Part shown: one piece after another, positions 1-9,100 of the stretch
How positions within the stretch are numbered: the first letter of the stretch is position 1
Layout: each line of letters opens with the position of its first letter
DNA from: Candidatus Kuenenia stuttgartensis
GTDB taxonomy: Bacteria > Planctomycetota > Planctomycetia > Planctomycetales > Planctomycetaceae
Length of the DNA: 57,470 nucleotides
Reading direction: 5' to 3'
NCBI GenBank assembly: GCA_945906725.1
Contig: CAMDRI010000011.1
Coordinates: forward strand, 1-57,470
Translations under genes and position numbers: made by a program
The notes under the pieces: model-generated
What the model was told of the DNA's origin: nothing
The model's input: only the letters and a program-made list of their open reading frames with translations
Databases searched by the model: none

Positions 1-68
1 CGAGTCATCGAGACCCACCACAAACTGCCAACCGCTCGGTGGGTCTCGATGACTCGACCCACCCTACC
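1..68. repeat. Palindromic intergenic repeat, family A (cut by window edge)
   Basis: A perfect 19-bp inverted repeat (1-19 and 38-56) encloses an 18-nt loop. It is followed by a conserved tail ending in CCCACCCTAC. The same arm and tail recur at 34865-34947. The left tail of this copy would lie outside the window. It sits just before the start of the next gene and could form a hairpin in that gene's leader. No transposase is associated. Confidence 0.75.
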
Positions 69-81
69 AAAGGACTCGCTC

Positions 82-1014
82 ATGCGACTCTGCCGATTCG
101 AACTTCAACAGACACCACAAATCGGTTTCTACGATGACACGACGGTCATCCCGCTGGCCGCTGCTGCTACCAAAGTTGGCGTGTCACTTTCTGCGGTGGA
201 TGAACTGGCAGCCGTACTGCCTGGAGGCAACCAGCGACAACAAGTTCGCGAGATTCAACAGCGACTCGCTCAATTGTCGGCCGCTGACATGACCACGCTT
301 CGGGCTTCGGTCGATTCCGTGAAGCTGCTGGTGCCGGTGTCCTCGCCATCGAAAATTTTGCTGCTCGCCGGCAACTACTCGAAGCACATCGAAGAGGGCG
401 GCGGCAAAGCGACCGAGCGGTCGCAGACGTTTCCGTATGTCTTCATGAAACCACCGCTCACGACGCTGACCAATCCCGGCGACCCGGTGCGCATCCCGGA
501 GGTCTCCCCCAATCACATCGACTGGGAATTGGAACTCGGCGTCATCATCGGCCGCACGGCGAAGAACGTGAAAGAGTCTGAAGCACTCAGCTACGTCGCG
601 GGCTACACGGTCGTCAACGACATTTCCGACCGAAACTTCCGACCGAACCCCGGCCGCACTCAGCGCGAAAAGGACGGCTTCTTCGACTGGCTGCACGGCA
701 AGTGGCACGACACGTTCTGCCCAATGGGTCCGTGCGTACTTCCGGCTGACGAACTTACCGATCCACAGACGCTGCGCATGACGCTGAAGGTCAACGGCGG
801 TGTGGAACAAGACGGCTCAACCGCCGAGATGGTCTTCCCGGTCGCGGCGATTATCGAGTTCATTTCGTCGTTCGTGACGCTCGTGCCGGGTGACATCATC
901 TCGACCGGGACGACCTCCGGCGTCGGCTCCGCCAAGGGAAAATTCCTGAAGTCCGGCGACATGATGGAAGCGTGGATCGAGCAGATCGGGACACTGAGAA
1001 GTCCGGTCGCGTGA
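82..1014 (+). CDS. Fumarylacetoacetate hydrolase family protein
   Basis: This 310-residue protein has the FAH fold, as in 2-hydroxyhepta-2,4-diene-1,7-dioate isomerases, acylpyruvases and 2,4-diketo-3-deoxy sugar acid hydrolases. The FAH core begins around residue 95 (KILLLAGNYSKH) and includes the metal-ligand stretch IDWELELGVIIG, a conserved VNDISDR motif, and a C-terminal GDIISTGTTSGVG loop. ATG at 82 is preferred because the upstream in-frame ATG at 49 lies inside a palindromic repeat. Family members cleave C-C bonds or isomerise acylpyruvate-type substrates with Mg2+. The exact substrate cannot be read from sequence. It faces a minus-strand metabolic cluster, so it may act on a related keto-acid. 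Confidence 0.87.
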   Translation: MRLCRFELQQTPQIGFYDDTTVIPLAAAATKVGVSLSAVDELAAVLPGGNQRQQVREIQQRLAQLSAADMTTLRASVDSVKLLVPVSSPSKILLLAGNYSKHIEEGGGKATERSQTFPYVFMKPPLTTLTNPGDPVRIPEVSPNHIDWELELGVIIGRTAKNVKESEALSYVAGYTVVNDISDRNFRPNPGRTQREKDGFFDWLHGKWHDTFCPMGPCVLPADELTDPQTLRMTLKVNGGVEQDGSTAEMVFPVAAIIEFISSFVTLVPGDIISTGTTSGVGSAKGKFLKSGDMMEAWIEQIGTLRSPVA

Positions 1015-1063
1015 CGTGGCCGACGCGTCTCGCGTCAGACGGATGTGAGACGCATCCGCCACG
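1015..1063. repeat. Palindromic intergenic repeat, family F
   Basis: An imperfect palindrome running from CGTGGC to GCCACG with GACGCGTCTCGCGTC-like arms. It begins one base after the FAH-family stop codon and ends at the stop of the convergent aminotransferase gene. A related copy lies at 32961-33010. As a hairpin between convergent genes it could act as a bidirectional transcription barrier. Confidence 0.65.
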
Positions 1064-1064
1064 A

Positions 1065-1982
1065 TCACAGCCTCGCCGTGAACTGCCCGGCGATATCCAA
1101 TCCGACCAACTCATTCCAAGCCGATATCAGCCGCCGATAGACCGCTCCCGGTTGCCCATCGCCGATCAATACGCCGTTGATCTTCGTGACCGGGCATAAG
1201 CCATACGGCGTGCTCGACAGAAATGCTTCGTCGGCGTTCATGACCGAATGGACTTGGATGTCCCGCTCGACGAATGGGATGCCGAGCTTTTCGGCCAGTT
1301 CGATGACCGTCGCTCGGCTGATCCCCGGCAGCGTGTTGCGCAGCGTCGGTGAGACGATCGTGCCGTCCTGAACGATCAGAAAATTTGCGCCGCCGGTTTC
1401 GGTGACGTTGCCATCGAGATCTAGCAACAGCGCCAGCGCCTGCGGATCGGCCAGTCGCGATTCCTGATCCGCCAGGAAGTAGTGCATGCGGCTGCGGTAC
1501 TTCATTTTCGGGTCATAGCACTGCGGCGGGACATGCCGAATGCTTGGCGTGACGACGTGTGCGCCGCACTTCACCCGCTCGGCCCAGGTGGCGAACGGTA
1601 TCGGAAACGTGTGCATGCAAATCGTCGGCCCGGTTCGCACCGGGGTTCCCGGCACGGCCACATACGAGCCGTATTCGCCCGCCGTGACGAAGTGAATCAG
1701 TCCGAGTTCTTCATCCGCAGCGATCAGCTTGGTGTTGTGCGCCAGCAACTCGCGCGACGCCGCGACGAGTTGTTCCTGAGTCATGCCGATGTCGAGCCGC
1801 ACGTACTTCAGCGATCGAAACAACCGCGAGACGTGATCCTCCAACCGGAACGGCTGATGCCGAAACGTGCGGGTCATCTCGGTCACGGTCGCGCCGAGTA
1901 CGACGCCGGCGTCGTAGATTTTCAAACTCGCCTGCGAGGCAGGAATCATCTGGCCGTTAAGGAAAACGAGTGGTTCGGACAT
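1065..1982 (-). CDS. Class IV PLP-dependent aminotransferase (BCAT/DAAT/ADCL-like)
   Basis: This 305-residue protein matches aminotransferase class IV, the fold shared by branched-chain and D-amino acid aminotransferases and aminodeoxychorismate lyase. Visible marks are the N-terminal FLNGQMIP...DAGVVLGATVTEMTRTF block and the putative PLP lysine K161 in MKYRSRMHYFLA, spaced as in ADCL. The glycine-rich TETGGANFLIV and TLPGISRATVIELA motifs follow. The ATG is preceded by GGGAG at good spacing. Sub-family assignment between ilvE, dat and pabC types is not safe. It is convergent with the FAH-family gene and lies downstream of the aldolase gene. Confidence 0.85.
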   Translation of the reverse strand: MSEPLVFLNGQMIPASQASLKIYDAGVVLGATVTEMTRTFRHQPFRLEDHVSRLFRSLKYVRLDIGMTQEQLVAASRELLAHNTKLIAADEELGLIHFVTAGEYGSYVAVPGTPVRTGPTICMHTFPIPFATWAERVKCGAHVVTPSIRHVPPQCYDPKMKYRSRMHYFLADQESRLADPQALALLLDLDGNVTETGGANFLIVQDGTIVSPTLRNTLPGISRATVIELAEKLGIPFVERDIQVHSVMNADEAFLSSTPYGLCPVTKINGVLIGDGQPGAVYRRLISAWNELVGLDIAGQFTARL

Positions 1983-2150
1983 GGCTTCTCCCTGGAGTGC
2001 AGTGGCTCAACACCGCCCTCCATCAATAGCGGGACACGACAACAATAATCAGAAACCTCGATCATGAGTGCGGTCTTCAAAGAAGTCGATGAAAGACGTG
2101 TCGTCACGGCGTCCGATTGGTCCCATTCGTAAGTTGTCCGCCGCGATCAA

Positions 2151-2180
2151 TGGAGCGCGGTGTCGAGCCACCGCACTCCA
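2151..2180. repeat. Small palindrome, family E-like
   Basis: Twelve-bp arms (TGGAGCGCGGTG and CACCGCACTCCA, one mismatch) surround a six-base loop just downstream of the aldolase gene stop. The arm resembles the GAGTGCGGTG core seen at 6528-6546 and 10523-10541. It may act as a hairpin at the end of the minus-strand transcript. The rest of the 1983-2183 gap shows nothing I can assign. Confidence 0.5.
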
Positions 2181-2183
2181 AGG

Positions 2184-3083
2184 CTAGATCGCCTCATCCA
2201 CCATCGCCACCAGTCTCGCAATCTCCGCCCCATCCCACGGCTTGTCGAGCGTTCCCAATGGTGGGCGAGGCGTTCCGATGTCGATGTCATATTTGTGCCG
2301 CATGGCCGCTCGGAAGAACGACCAGATCGAGCCGGAGGCGATCACTCGTGCGATCACCTGCTGGAAGGCGAGCATGAAAGTGCGAACCCTCTCGACCTGT
2401 CCGGCGAGCATCGCTTTGCGAGCGTTCTGACACGCTGGGCCGAAGACGTTGTAGAACGTGCCGATCGCGCCGATCGAACCGGACAGCACCGCCTGACACA
2501 TGACCTCGTCCGCGCCGCTGAAGAGTTGCAGCCGGTCTCCCGAGTTCGAGTGAATCAGGCCGAACAAGTACAAATCACCGGCGGTGATTTTCATCCCAGC
2601 GATGTTCGGCAGCGAGAGGATTCGATCGGTGTATTCCTTCGCCCCGACGGTAATTTTCTGAGCCAGTTCGATGTGGTACACAAACAGCGGCAAGTCCGAA
2701 GCGGCTCCGATGCGGCGGTAATGCTCGAAGACCACGTCGGCCGAGTGCGGATAATAAATCGGAGCGACCGTCGAAACCGCATCTGCCCCGACCTTCGCCG
2801 CGTGCTTCGCCAGAGTCACCGCATCGTCCGTCGCGACCGTTCCGACATGCGCCATGATCGGGATGCGTCCGGCGCTCGCCTTCACGCACCGTTCGACAAT
2901 CGCCTGTCGCTCATCGACGGTCAGCAATGGCCACTGTCCCGTCGAGCCGGTGACGTACAGCCCATCCATCCCTTGTTTCGCAAACAGATCAACAAGCTGC
3001 TCGACCACATCAAGCGCCGGCTTTCCGTCTGCACCAAACGGCGTCACGAGCGCCGGCCACATCCCACCAAATCGACGAGTCAT
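2184..3083 (-). CDS. DHDPS / N-acetylneuraminate lyase family aldolase
   Basis: A class I (Schiff-base) aldolase of 299 residues. It shows the pyruvate-binding loop GSTGQ (46-50), the catalytic tyrosine Y136 in FVYHIE, and the Schiff-base lysine K165 in AGMKITAGD. Length is usual for dapA/nanA-type enzymes. The loop differs from the GTTGE of true DapA, and no lysine-pathway genes are nearby, so a catabolic aldolase acting on a keto-deoxy sugar acid or similar is more likely. The ATG has a strong AAGGAG signal. It lies 13 bases downstream of the secreted glycosidase-like gene and is probably co-transcribed with it. Confidence 0.88.
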   Translation of the reverse strand: MTRRFGGMWPALVTPFGADGKPALDVVEQLVDLFAKQGMDGLYVTGSTGQWPLLTVDERQAIVERCVKASAGRIPIMAHVGTVATDDAVTLAKHAAKVGADAVSTVAPIYYPHSADVVFEHYRRIGAASDLPLFVYHIELAQKITVGAKEYTDRILSLPNIAGMKITAGDLYLFGLIHSNSGDRLQLFSGADEVMCQAVLSGSIGAIGTFYNVFGPACQNARKAMLAGQVERVRTFMLAFQQVIARVIASGSIWSFFRAAMRHKYDIDIGTPRPPLGTLDKPWDGAEIARLVAMVDEAI

Positions 3084-3096
3084 TCTTTCTCCTTGG

Positions 3097-5073
3097 TCAC
3101 TTTTCTGACGCTTCCGCCTGCGCCAGTTTCTTCATGAGCGGACGATAACCGTACTTGTTGAGCACCGCGATCAAGCCGCGATCGCTGTTGCTGCGAGCGA
3201 TCGCTGCCATCGCGTTGAGGCCATTGTTGAGCGACTCGATTCCTTTCTCCAACTCCGCGATCTGAGTTGCCGTGTCTTTCGTCATTTCGGCGGTACTCGC
3301 TTTTTGGACGGCCTGAGCGAAGCTCAAATACTCCAACGCGAACTCGAATCGTCGCGCCCAATACAACGTGAAGGCCCGGCCTCCCTCGCGAGCTCGCGTA
3401 TTGGCTCGGTACATCTCGTTCATAGCGTTGAGGTAATCGTCGGTGGCGGAAGTGAGATTCGTAGGATTCGCGGTTACGACCTGTTCAATGTTCCGCAAAT
3501 TCACCGGTCCCATCATGCCTCCGCCGAATCGCAATTTCTCCATCTGTCTCTGAGCCAAATGATTCCGTTGAAACGCCGCGAGCACGCGGTCGGAGACATC
3601 TTCGCCACAGGTAGGGTCAATCACTTCGCGACACAGTTGCTCGAACGTCAACACCGATCCAATGCTGTTGCGGCTGAGCCAATAGACGTGCAGGTCAATG
3701 TCGCTGATGCCGTCCGGATCGACCAGATAGTTGCTAGAGCTTCGCTGCCGTGCCTTCTCGAACGTCGCAGGGAAATCGACGGGGCTGCTCGGCAAGAACT
3801 GTTCTCTCTCGATCAGCAGAATCATTGGCTGAGCGACCTTGGGAACAACCTGCTGGTCGAGTTGCTCGAACGGTACGAAAGCTCGCACCGGAAACGCATT
3901 CGCCCGAACTCGCACAGCCACGTCTCGGCCATCCGCGCGACGCCAAAAGTTGGGATCAGGAAAGACACGCCGAAAGTCTTGTCGGGAAACTTTGGCCGCG
4001 CGAAATTCCAGATCGACGCCATCAATTTTCGGGTAGGTGTCGAGGTACGCGTGCATTTGCATTCGCGCCAAGTCCAGCATCTTGTCATCCTGAAAGAACA
4101 CCTCCTCATGAGCGACGACATGCGGCCCGTCGCTGCCTTGCGTGCTCGCTTCTTTTACGAAGCTGCCGAAATTAGCCGGGAACCAATCGGGGCGAAGCTG
4201 CAAGCGAACGGTCATGCCCACCATATGAGCCGCATCGATGATCCCGGTCAGATGCTGCTTACCGGCCGCGATGCGTTGTTCGTAGGTCGTTGCCGTCGCG
4301 AAGCCGGGATTCTCAAAGTTCTTGGCTCCGCCGAACACTTTGCGGCCCGATGTGTCGCCCGACACCGGATAGACAAACTCCGAGAACCCCCAGAGTCCTT
4401 CTGACTTTCGAGCGACTCCGCCGAACTCGAAATGCACGAATGGTTGCGAGGCTCGGACATTGATGCTGGCTCGATTGAACTTCAGCTTCGCAAGCTGTTG
4501 GAGCAAGCGGCGATGTTCGTCGACGCTCCACGAACCGGAATCCATCGGTCCACCGTTGCGGAAGTGCCATTCACGCTCGCGATGTTGTGGCTCCAGCACG
4601 ACATCCAACCCATCGAGCTTGAACTCCGGGGGAGTGATCGGATCGAGATCGCCAAACAACATCGATCGAATGCCCAGGTGATGGCCGAATTCCGCGACCG
4701 CCCAATACGTCGCGACCGGGCTACCGCCACCGATCAGCAGTGCGGGTCTGTTGTCGTGAGCCACACTCCGCAGCAAGTGGCCTTGGTCGCTCAGCTTCTT
4801 GTCGCCGCTCGGCCATGAGTTGGCGAACGGTTTCATGCTGGTGTTTGTGTCGGGGCTGCCGACGAAGATGACGTGCGTTGCATCGGACGGCGCGGTTGAG
4901 GCGATCTTGACTTCGGCTTCGTAGACCCGTTTGAGTTGGCCGGATAACTCGTCTGCCGCGAGTCGCTCCAGCGCGGGAGCTTTCACGCCGATGACGATGT
5001 CCACGCGCGGGCCGGCGTTGACAACATTCGCTAATGCAAAAATCGAGACCAACACCATCAGGGATCGGATCAT
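3097..5073 (-). CDS. Secreted glucuronidase/hexosaminidase-like protein
   Basis: This 658-residue protein starts with a signal peptide (MIRSLMVLVSIFALANVVNAG). Residues about 25-125 resemble the alpha/beta domain found before the barrel in GH67 alpha-glucuronidases and GH20 hexosaminidases (LAADELSGQLKRVY...VIFVGSP). A likely TIM-barrel region follows (REREWHFRNGG, then RASINVRASQPF), and the C-terminal third is helical. I do not see a confident catalytic pair, so activity on a glycan is an inference. The start codon overlaps the stop of the propeller gene as ATGA, showing translational coupling. Expected to act outside the cytoplasm with that partner. Confidence 0.65.
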   Translation of the reverse strand: MIRSLMVLVSIFALANVVNAGPRVDIVIGVKAPALERLAADELSGQLKRVYEAEVKIASTAPSDATHVIFVGSPDTNTSMKPFANSWPSGDKKLSDQGHLLRSVAHDNRPALLIGGGSPVATYWAVAEFGHHLGIRSMLFGDLDPITPPEFKLDGLDVVLEPQHREREWHFRNGGPMDSGSWSVDEHRRLLQQLAKLKFNRASINVRASQPFVHFEFGGVARKSEGLWGFSEFVYPVSGDTSGRKVFGGAKNFENPGFATATTYEQRIAAGKQHLTGIIDAAHMVGMTVRLQLRPDWFPANFGSFVKEASTQGSDGPHVVAHEEVFFQDDKMLDLARMQMHAYLDTYPKIDGVDLEFRAAKVSRQDFRRVFPDPNFWRRADGRDVAVRVRANAFPVRAFVPFEQLDQQVVPKVAQPMILLIEREQFLPSSPVDFPATFEKARQRSSSNYLVDPDGISDIDLHVYWLSRNSIGSVLTFEQLCREVIDPTCGEDVSDRVLAAFQRNHLAQRQMEKLRFGGGMMGPVNLRNIEQVVTANPTNLTSATDDYLNAMNEMYRANTRAREGGRAFTLYWARRFEFALEYLSFAQAVQKASTAEMTKDTATQIAELEKGIESLNNGLNAMAAIARSNSDRGLIAVLNKYGYRPLMKKLAQAEASEK

Positions 5074-6497
5074 TTCTCGTCTTCTCCGAAACAGAACAGC
5101 GATTCGCCACCACGCACAAACAAGCGACCGTCAGCGATTGCCGGAGTCGCGACGCAAGATTCGCCGACATCGTTCGTCGCGAGGACTTTCAGTTTCGGGC
5201 CTTGTTCCAGCACGACGATGAAGCCGTTCTCGCCTGTGACAAAAATCTTGCCGTCGCCGGCCACCGGCGAGGCGTAATAGTCGCCGATGTTGTGGATGCG
5301 GTTGAGTTCCCAGTGGCTCTTGCCGGTAGCCGCGTCGAAGGAACTTGAAAGGCCTCCCTTCTTGACGATGAAGAATTGCTCGCCGACAACGAGCGGCGAG
5401 ACGATGTTCGACGGCGACTTGTTGGCGATGTTCCACAAGACGTGCGTTTTCGTCACGTCGCCGCGACCGCCGCCACGCACGGCCTGAATCGTGTTGCCGC
5501 CGCCGGACTGGTTCTTGGCCGATTGAAACGCCGTGTCGAGTTCTCCGTCGGCGATGACGCCATCACCGTTCTTGTCGGAGGCATCGAAGCGCGAGGCGAA
5601 CTCTTTCGGGATCTCGGCCTTGGCCAGCTTGCCGTCCTGGTTTGTGTCGAGCCATTCCAGCAGCGCGAACTTCAGCGTCCGCTTTTCATCGCCGTAGCTT
5701 TGGGACGAGAGGTAGATGATCCCATCGCGGACGACCGGCGAGGCCATCATCGTGCGGAGCGTCGAGTTGCTGCTCCAACGTTCGGCTCCCGTCGCCGGGT
5801 CGTAGCCTTTCAGGAACCCGCTGCCGGAGACGACGACATCCGTCTGGCCGTTCGCCTCGCAGATCACCGGCACCGCGTAGCCGCCCAGCATGTCTGGCCG
5901 CTCGGCGGTCCACTTCATCGCTCCGGACTTCGCATCGACCGCGAACAGCACAGGAGACAGATCGTCGTCCTGATTGAAGAAAACTGTGCCGTCATGCACG
6001 ATCGGCGATGAGGCGGCACCCCAGTCCATCAAATAGCTGGGACTTGGCAGCGAGCGTTTCCACTGCTCGTCACCGTTCATCGCATCGAGCGCGATGAGGC
6101 CCAGCGTGCTGCAGTAAACGTAAACTTGCTTGCCATCGCTGGCGGGAGTGCTCGACGCATGGCTGTTCGGCGGCGTGATGCGCGGCAGCTTGCCGGTCTC
6201 GAAATCGCGTTGCCACAGTTTCTTGCCGGTTGCGGCGTCGAAGCCGAAAACTGAGAACGTCTTCTCGCCAGTCATCGCGGTGACGAACACTTTGCCACCG
6301 ACAACGATCGGACAGCCGACTCCGTCGCCGAGTTTCACGGACCAGCGCAGGTTTTTCTCCAGCGAGAACTCGGTGGGCAGCTTCTTGTTCGACGTGGAAA
6401 CGCCGCTGGCGTTGATACCGCGAAACTGCGGCCAGTCGTCGGCGAATGCCGGAAACGCGATCAGCCCCGCCAAAAAGATGCTCAGCCGAAAAGTCAT
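5070..6497 (-). CDS. Secreted PQQ-type beta-propeller protein with inserted EF-hand pair
   Basis: This 475-residue protein has a signal peptide (MTFRLSIFLAGLIAFPAFADDW) and PQQ/BamB-like propeller repeats. Blades carry typical phrases such as GFDAATGKKLW, AVDAKSGAMKW and FDAATGKSHW. Between blades lie two calcium-binding EF-hand-like loops, DTNQDGKLAKAE and DKNGDGVIADGE, at roughly residues 280-320. ATG at 6497 is preferred over an upstream in-frame start because it has a GAGG signal and begins the signal peptide. Such proteins are very common in Planctomycetota. A binding or scaffolding role is more likely than a PQQ-enzyme role, as no clear PQQ ligand set is visible. It is coupled to the next gene by a 4-base overlap. 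Confidence 0.8.
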   Translation of the reverse strand: MTFRLSIFLAGLIAFPAFADDWPQFRGINASGVSTSNKKLPTEFSLEKNLRWSVKLGDGVGCPIVVGGKVFVTAMTGEKTFSVFGFDAATGKKLWQRDFETGKLPRITPPNSHASSTPASDGKQVYVYCSTLGLIALDAMNGDEQWKRSLPSPSYLMDWGAASSPIVHDGTVFFNQDDDLSPVLFAVDAKSGAMKWTAERPDMLGGYAVPVICEANGQTDVVVSGSGFLKGYDPATGAERWSSNSTLRTMMASPVVRDGIIYLSSQSYGDEKRTLKFALLEWLDTNQDGKLAKAEIPKEFASRFDASDKNGDGVIADGELDTAFQSAKNQSGGGNTIQAVRGGGRGDVTKTHVLWNIANKSPSNIVSPLVVGEQFFIVKKGGLSSSFDAATGKSHWELNRIHNIGDYYASPVAGDGKIFVTGENGFIVVLEQGPKLKVLATNDVGESCVATPAIADGRLFVRGGESLFCFGEDEK

Positions 6498-6527
6498 GGT
6501 GCCTCTTTTCCGAATCCATCCAAAGCA

Positions 6528-6546
6528 GTGCTGACACACCGCACTC
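6528..6546. repeat. Dispersed repeat, family E
   Basis: The minus strand reads GAGTGCGGTGTGTCAGCAC. The identical 19 bases occur on the plus strand at 10523-10541. It occupies the short gap between the dioxygenase and propeller genes. Function unknown. Confidence 0.6.
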
Positions 6547-6551
6547 AAAGT

Positions 6552-7295
6552 CTAACTCTTCAATCCCATTTGTTGATGCTGTTCTTTGACGGCGGTCATG
6601 TAACGAGCGAATGCGACTTCGTCTCGCCGGCAACTGACCCCTTTCAAGACCATCGCGAAGGCTCGGCGGTTGCGAATCGGCGAGCGGTTGGCCTCGGCTC
6701 GGTGAATCGTGTTGCCGTGATGCGCGACGACGTCTCCGGGTGCCAGATGAATGCGGACCTCGGCCGCGCGGTCGGCGTCGCCGTAGTCGGTGATCCCCTG
6801 CGAGAAGCCCAGCACGTTCGAGCGGTTGTGTGGCCGGATCGGCGGCAGGTTCGAGCCGCGAACGTAGCGCAGGCAACCGTTCTCGTCATCGACATCGTCG
6901 AGCGCCATCCAGATCGTGACGACGTTGGGCGGCGCGAGGCAGAAGTAGTAGTTGTCTTGATGCGGCGGCGTGAGGTGATTCGTCCCCGGCGGCTTGTTGA
7001 ACCATTCGGGCGTCTCGCACTCGACCGATTCGCCGACGAGCGTCTCGGCCAGCGCCAGCCATTTCGGTTGCCGCACATAGTCTCGGAAGAACGCATCCCC
7101 CTGCATGTGCTGCATCTGCTTGAGCGTCTCCGGCCGCGACTTGTCCTCGAAGAACGCGTCAGCATCCGCCAGCGTCGGCACGACCTCGCGAATGTAGCGG
7201 TCGAGTTCGCGGCGAAGTTCGGCGAACTCATCCGAGGACAACAGTTGGCGGACGATGACGAATCCGTCCCGGTCATAGTCGGATTTTGTGGACAT
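6552..7295 (-). CDS. PhyH-family Fe(II)/2-oxoglutarate dioxygenase
   Basis: This 247-residue protein matches the phytanoyl-CoA dioxygenase family. The iron-binding facial triad is visible as H112-x-D114 in PHQDNYYF and H198 in HHGNTIHRA, with a nearby arginine (R204 or R208) suited to 2-oxoglutarate binding. The ENGCLRYVRGSN motif is typical of the family. The ATG at 7295 has a GAGG signal 8 bases upstream, while longer in-frame starts run through a palindromic repeat and are rejected. It lies between the symporter and the propeller protein, suggesting oxidative processing of an imported small molecule. The substrate is not predictable. Confidence 0.87.
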   Translation of the reverse strand: MSTKSDYDRDGFVIVRQLLSSDEFAELRRELDRYIREVVPTLADADAFFEDKSRPETLKQMQHMQGDAFFRDYVRQPKWLALAETLVGESVECETPEWFNKPPGTNHLTPPHQDNYYFCLAPPNVVTIWMALDDVDDENGCLRYVRGSNLPPIRPHNRSNVLGFSQGITDYGDADRAAEVRIHLAPGDVVAHHGNTIHRAEANRSPIRNRRAFAMVLKGVSCRRDEVAFARYMTAVKEQHQQMGLKS

Positions 7296-7324
7296 TCTGA
7301 AAACCTCGAAGTGGTGTCGTTGTT

Positions 7325-7428
7325 CGGCCGACAGCCGTAAGCCGATTGCCGACAGCCGTGATGCCGTTTTTTCTGCCTGCGAAAAACAGTACTGCGGCTG
7401 TCGGCGATCGGCAATCGGCGTACGGCCG
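7325..7428. repeat. Long imperfect palindrome, family D
   Basis: Two arms rich in GCCGACAGCC/GGCTGTCGGC run from about 7325 to 7428, separated by a poly-T/A centre. It ends two bases before the symporter stop codon and precedes the dioxygenase gene leader. A compositionally related element lies at 49811-49936. On the minus strand the transcript would fold into a long hairpin. Confidence 0.65.
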
Positions 7429-7429
7429 G

Positions 7430-9037
7430 TCAAGGTGAGGGGTCTTTGCGAACGATCTCCCGCCAAGTGAATTTGAGTCCGGAATGATCGCCTTTCGGTT
7501 CGACAATCCAACTGAGCGCGCGCGCGATGGCAAGCGTCGTGAGACAGGGGTACGCAATCGCCAGCAGAAACGAAGGGGATTCTTCTTTCGTGACCCCAAA
7601 GATTTCCGGCCACCAACTCCAGACGATGGAAACACCGAACCCACACAGCACCGCTGGGATTGCGGATCTTGCCGTGCATCGCGGGAAGAACATGCCGATG
7701 ATGAACAGCGACGACAGCGGGCCAACAAACATGTTGAAGAACTTGGGCATCATGCCAATGATCGTCTCGCCGATGGCCTGCACGCGATTCGCCACGAAGT
7801 AGGCGTTCGCCGTGACCAGGATCGTGATGACGATGCTCAGCACGCGAGCGAACATCAGGTCGCTCATGATGCGTGGCCGGCCGCGACGCAGTCGAGGCAC
7901 AATATCATTTGCCGCAACGGCCGTGATCGCGTTGACACCCGATTCGAGCGTCTGAATCGCATCGCACAAGAACGCCGAGATGATCAGGCCCGCGAAGCCG
8001 GCGGGAAGCTGGTTGCCCAAGAAGTGCGGGAAGAGCCTGTCGGCACCTTTGACCGCTGTCAGTCCGTCGGGAACTTGATCGGCGTGCTTCAAGTAGTACG
8101 CCAGCAGCGCCAAGCCGCACAGCGACAGCAGCGTGGCCATCGTGATATCGACGATGAAGTTGATGAAGTAGCTCTTGCGAGCATTCTTCAGCGACGAGAC
8201 CGAAAAATATCGTTGCAGCACGACTTGATCCGAGCCGTGTGTGCAGACCGTCCAGAAGAAATTGTTGATCAGCGCGAAGACGATCGTGACTCGGACGGTG
8301 ATGTCCCAACTGAACACCGGCGGCAGATTGTTGCGACCGGCCGTGTTGGAGGCGGTCGTCCACCAATCGATCGGGCCAGTCCCGTCCACGGCGGCGACGT
8401 AGCCAATCGCCAACAGCACTCCGGCCAGCAGCAGCAGGCACTGCAAGACGTCGGTCCAAATCATCGCCTGAATGCCGCCGACCGCCGTGTAGATCGCGGC
8501 AATGATTCCCACGAGTCCGATCCACCAATAGATGTCCTCCCCCGGCAGCCAGGCGAAGTCCGGGCCTTTGACACGGTCCAGCGCCATCGACGCGGCGAAG
8601 ATCACCATGCTCATCCAACCCAGCCGCAGCAGCACGAACAGCGTCGCTCCAATCAACCGCACCGGATAGTTGAATCGCAGTTCGAGGTACTCGTAGGCGC
8701 TGGTCAGCTTCAGCCGCATGAAGAATGGAATCCACAGCAGCGTCACAACCGCCATGCTGAACGGCACGGCGAGATAGCCCATGAACACGCCCACGCCGTT
8801 CTTGATCATCTCGCCCGGCATGCCCAAGTACGACAGCGTCGAGAACAGCGTCGCGAGAATGCTCAGCCCGACTGCGAACCACGGCATCCGCCGCCCGCCG
8901 ACGAAGAAGTCATCGACGTCTTTCTGCTTGCGGCCGAACCACAGCGCGATGCCGAACGTCAGCGCGAAATAGAACGCGATCGCCGCGAAGTCAGGCCATT
9001 CGAGGCCGGCATTCAATGAGAGTTGTGATTCGGGCAC
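7430..9037 (-). CDS. Sodium:solute symporter (SSS family)
   Basis: A polytopic membrane protein of about 535 residues with the SSS hallmarks: the start of TM1 (FAAIAFYFALTFGIALWFG), the DDFFVGGRRMPWFAVGLSILATLFSTLSYLG block, and a AVGGIQAMIWTDVLQ motif before TM6. About 13 hydrophobic segments can be counted. No ATG opens the frame. A GTG at 9037 has GGAG nine bases upstream, and a TTG at 9052 is the alternative. It should import an organic solute with Na+ across the inner membrane. Neighbouring aldolase, aminotransferase and dioxygenase genes suggest a sugar acid or amino acid derivative as substrate, but this is inference. Confidence 0.88.
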   Translation of the reverse strand: MPESQLSLNAGLEWPDFAAIAFYFALTFGIALWFGRKQKDVDDFFVGGRRMPWFAVGLSILATLFSTLSYLGMPGEMIKNGVGVFMGYLAVPFSMAVVTLLWIPFFMRLKLTSAYEYLELRFNYPVRLIGATLFVLLRLGWMSMVIFAASMALDRVKGPDFAWLPGEDIYWWIGLVGIIAAIYTAVGGIQAMIWTDVLQCLLLLAGVLLAIGYVAAVDGTGPIDWWTTASNTAGRNNLPPVFSWDITVRVTIVFALINNFFWTVCTHGSDQVVLQRYFSVSSLKNARKSYFINFIVDITMATLLSLCGLALLAYYLKHADQVPDGLTAVKGADRLFPHFLGNQLPAGFAGLIISAFLCDAIQTLESGVNAITAVAANDIVPRLRRGRPRIMSDLMFARVLSIVITILVTANAYFVANRVQAIGETIIGMMPKFFNMFVGPLSSLFIIGMFFPRCTARSAIPAVLCGFGVSIVWSWWPEIFGVTKEESPSFLLAIAYPCLTTLAIARALSWIVEPKGDHSGLKFTWREIVRKDPSP

Positions 9038-9100
9038 TGAGTCAATCTCCAATCGAGTGCTTACCTCGTCGATACCTCACGCGGTTATCAATGAGACGTT

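Noticed and set aside
2064..2132. Short plus-strand frame starting MSAVFKEVDERR in the 1983-2183 gap
   Set aside because: Only 22 codons with no clear ribosome site or known relative. It could be a decayed gene piece, but support is too thin.
7484..9019. Plus-strand open frame of 511 codons opposite the symporter gene
   Set aside because: Its translation is rich in Arg, Gln, His and Asp with no domain or signal, as expected from the antisense of a hydrophobic GC-rich gene. The opposite strand has clear SSS motifs.
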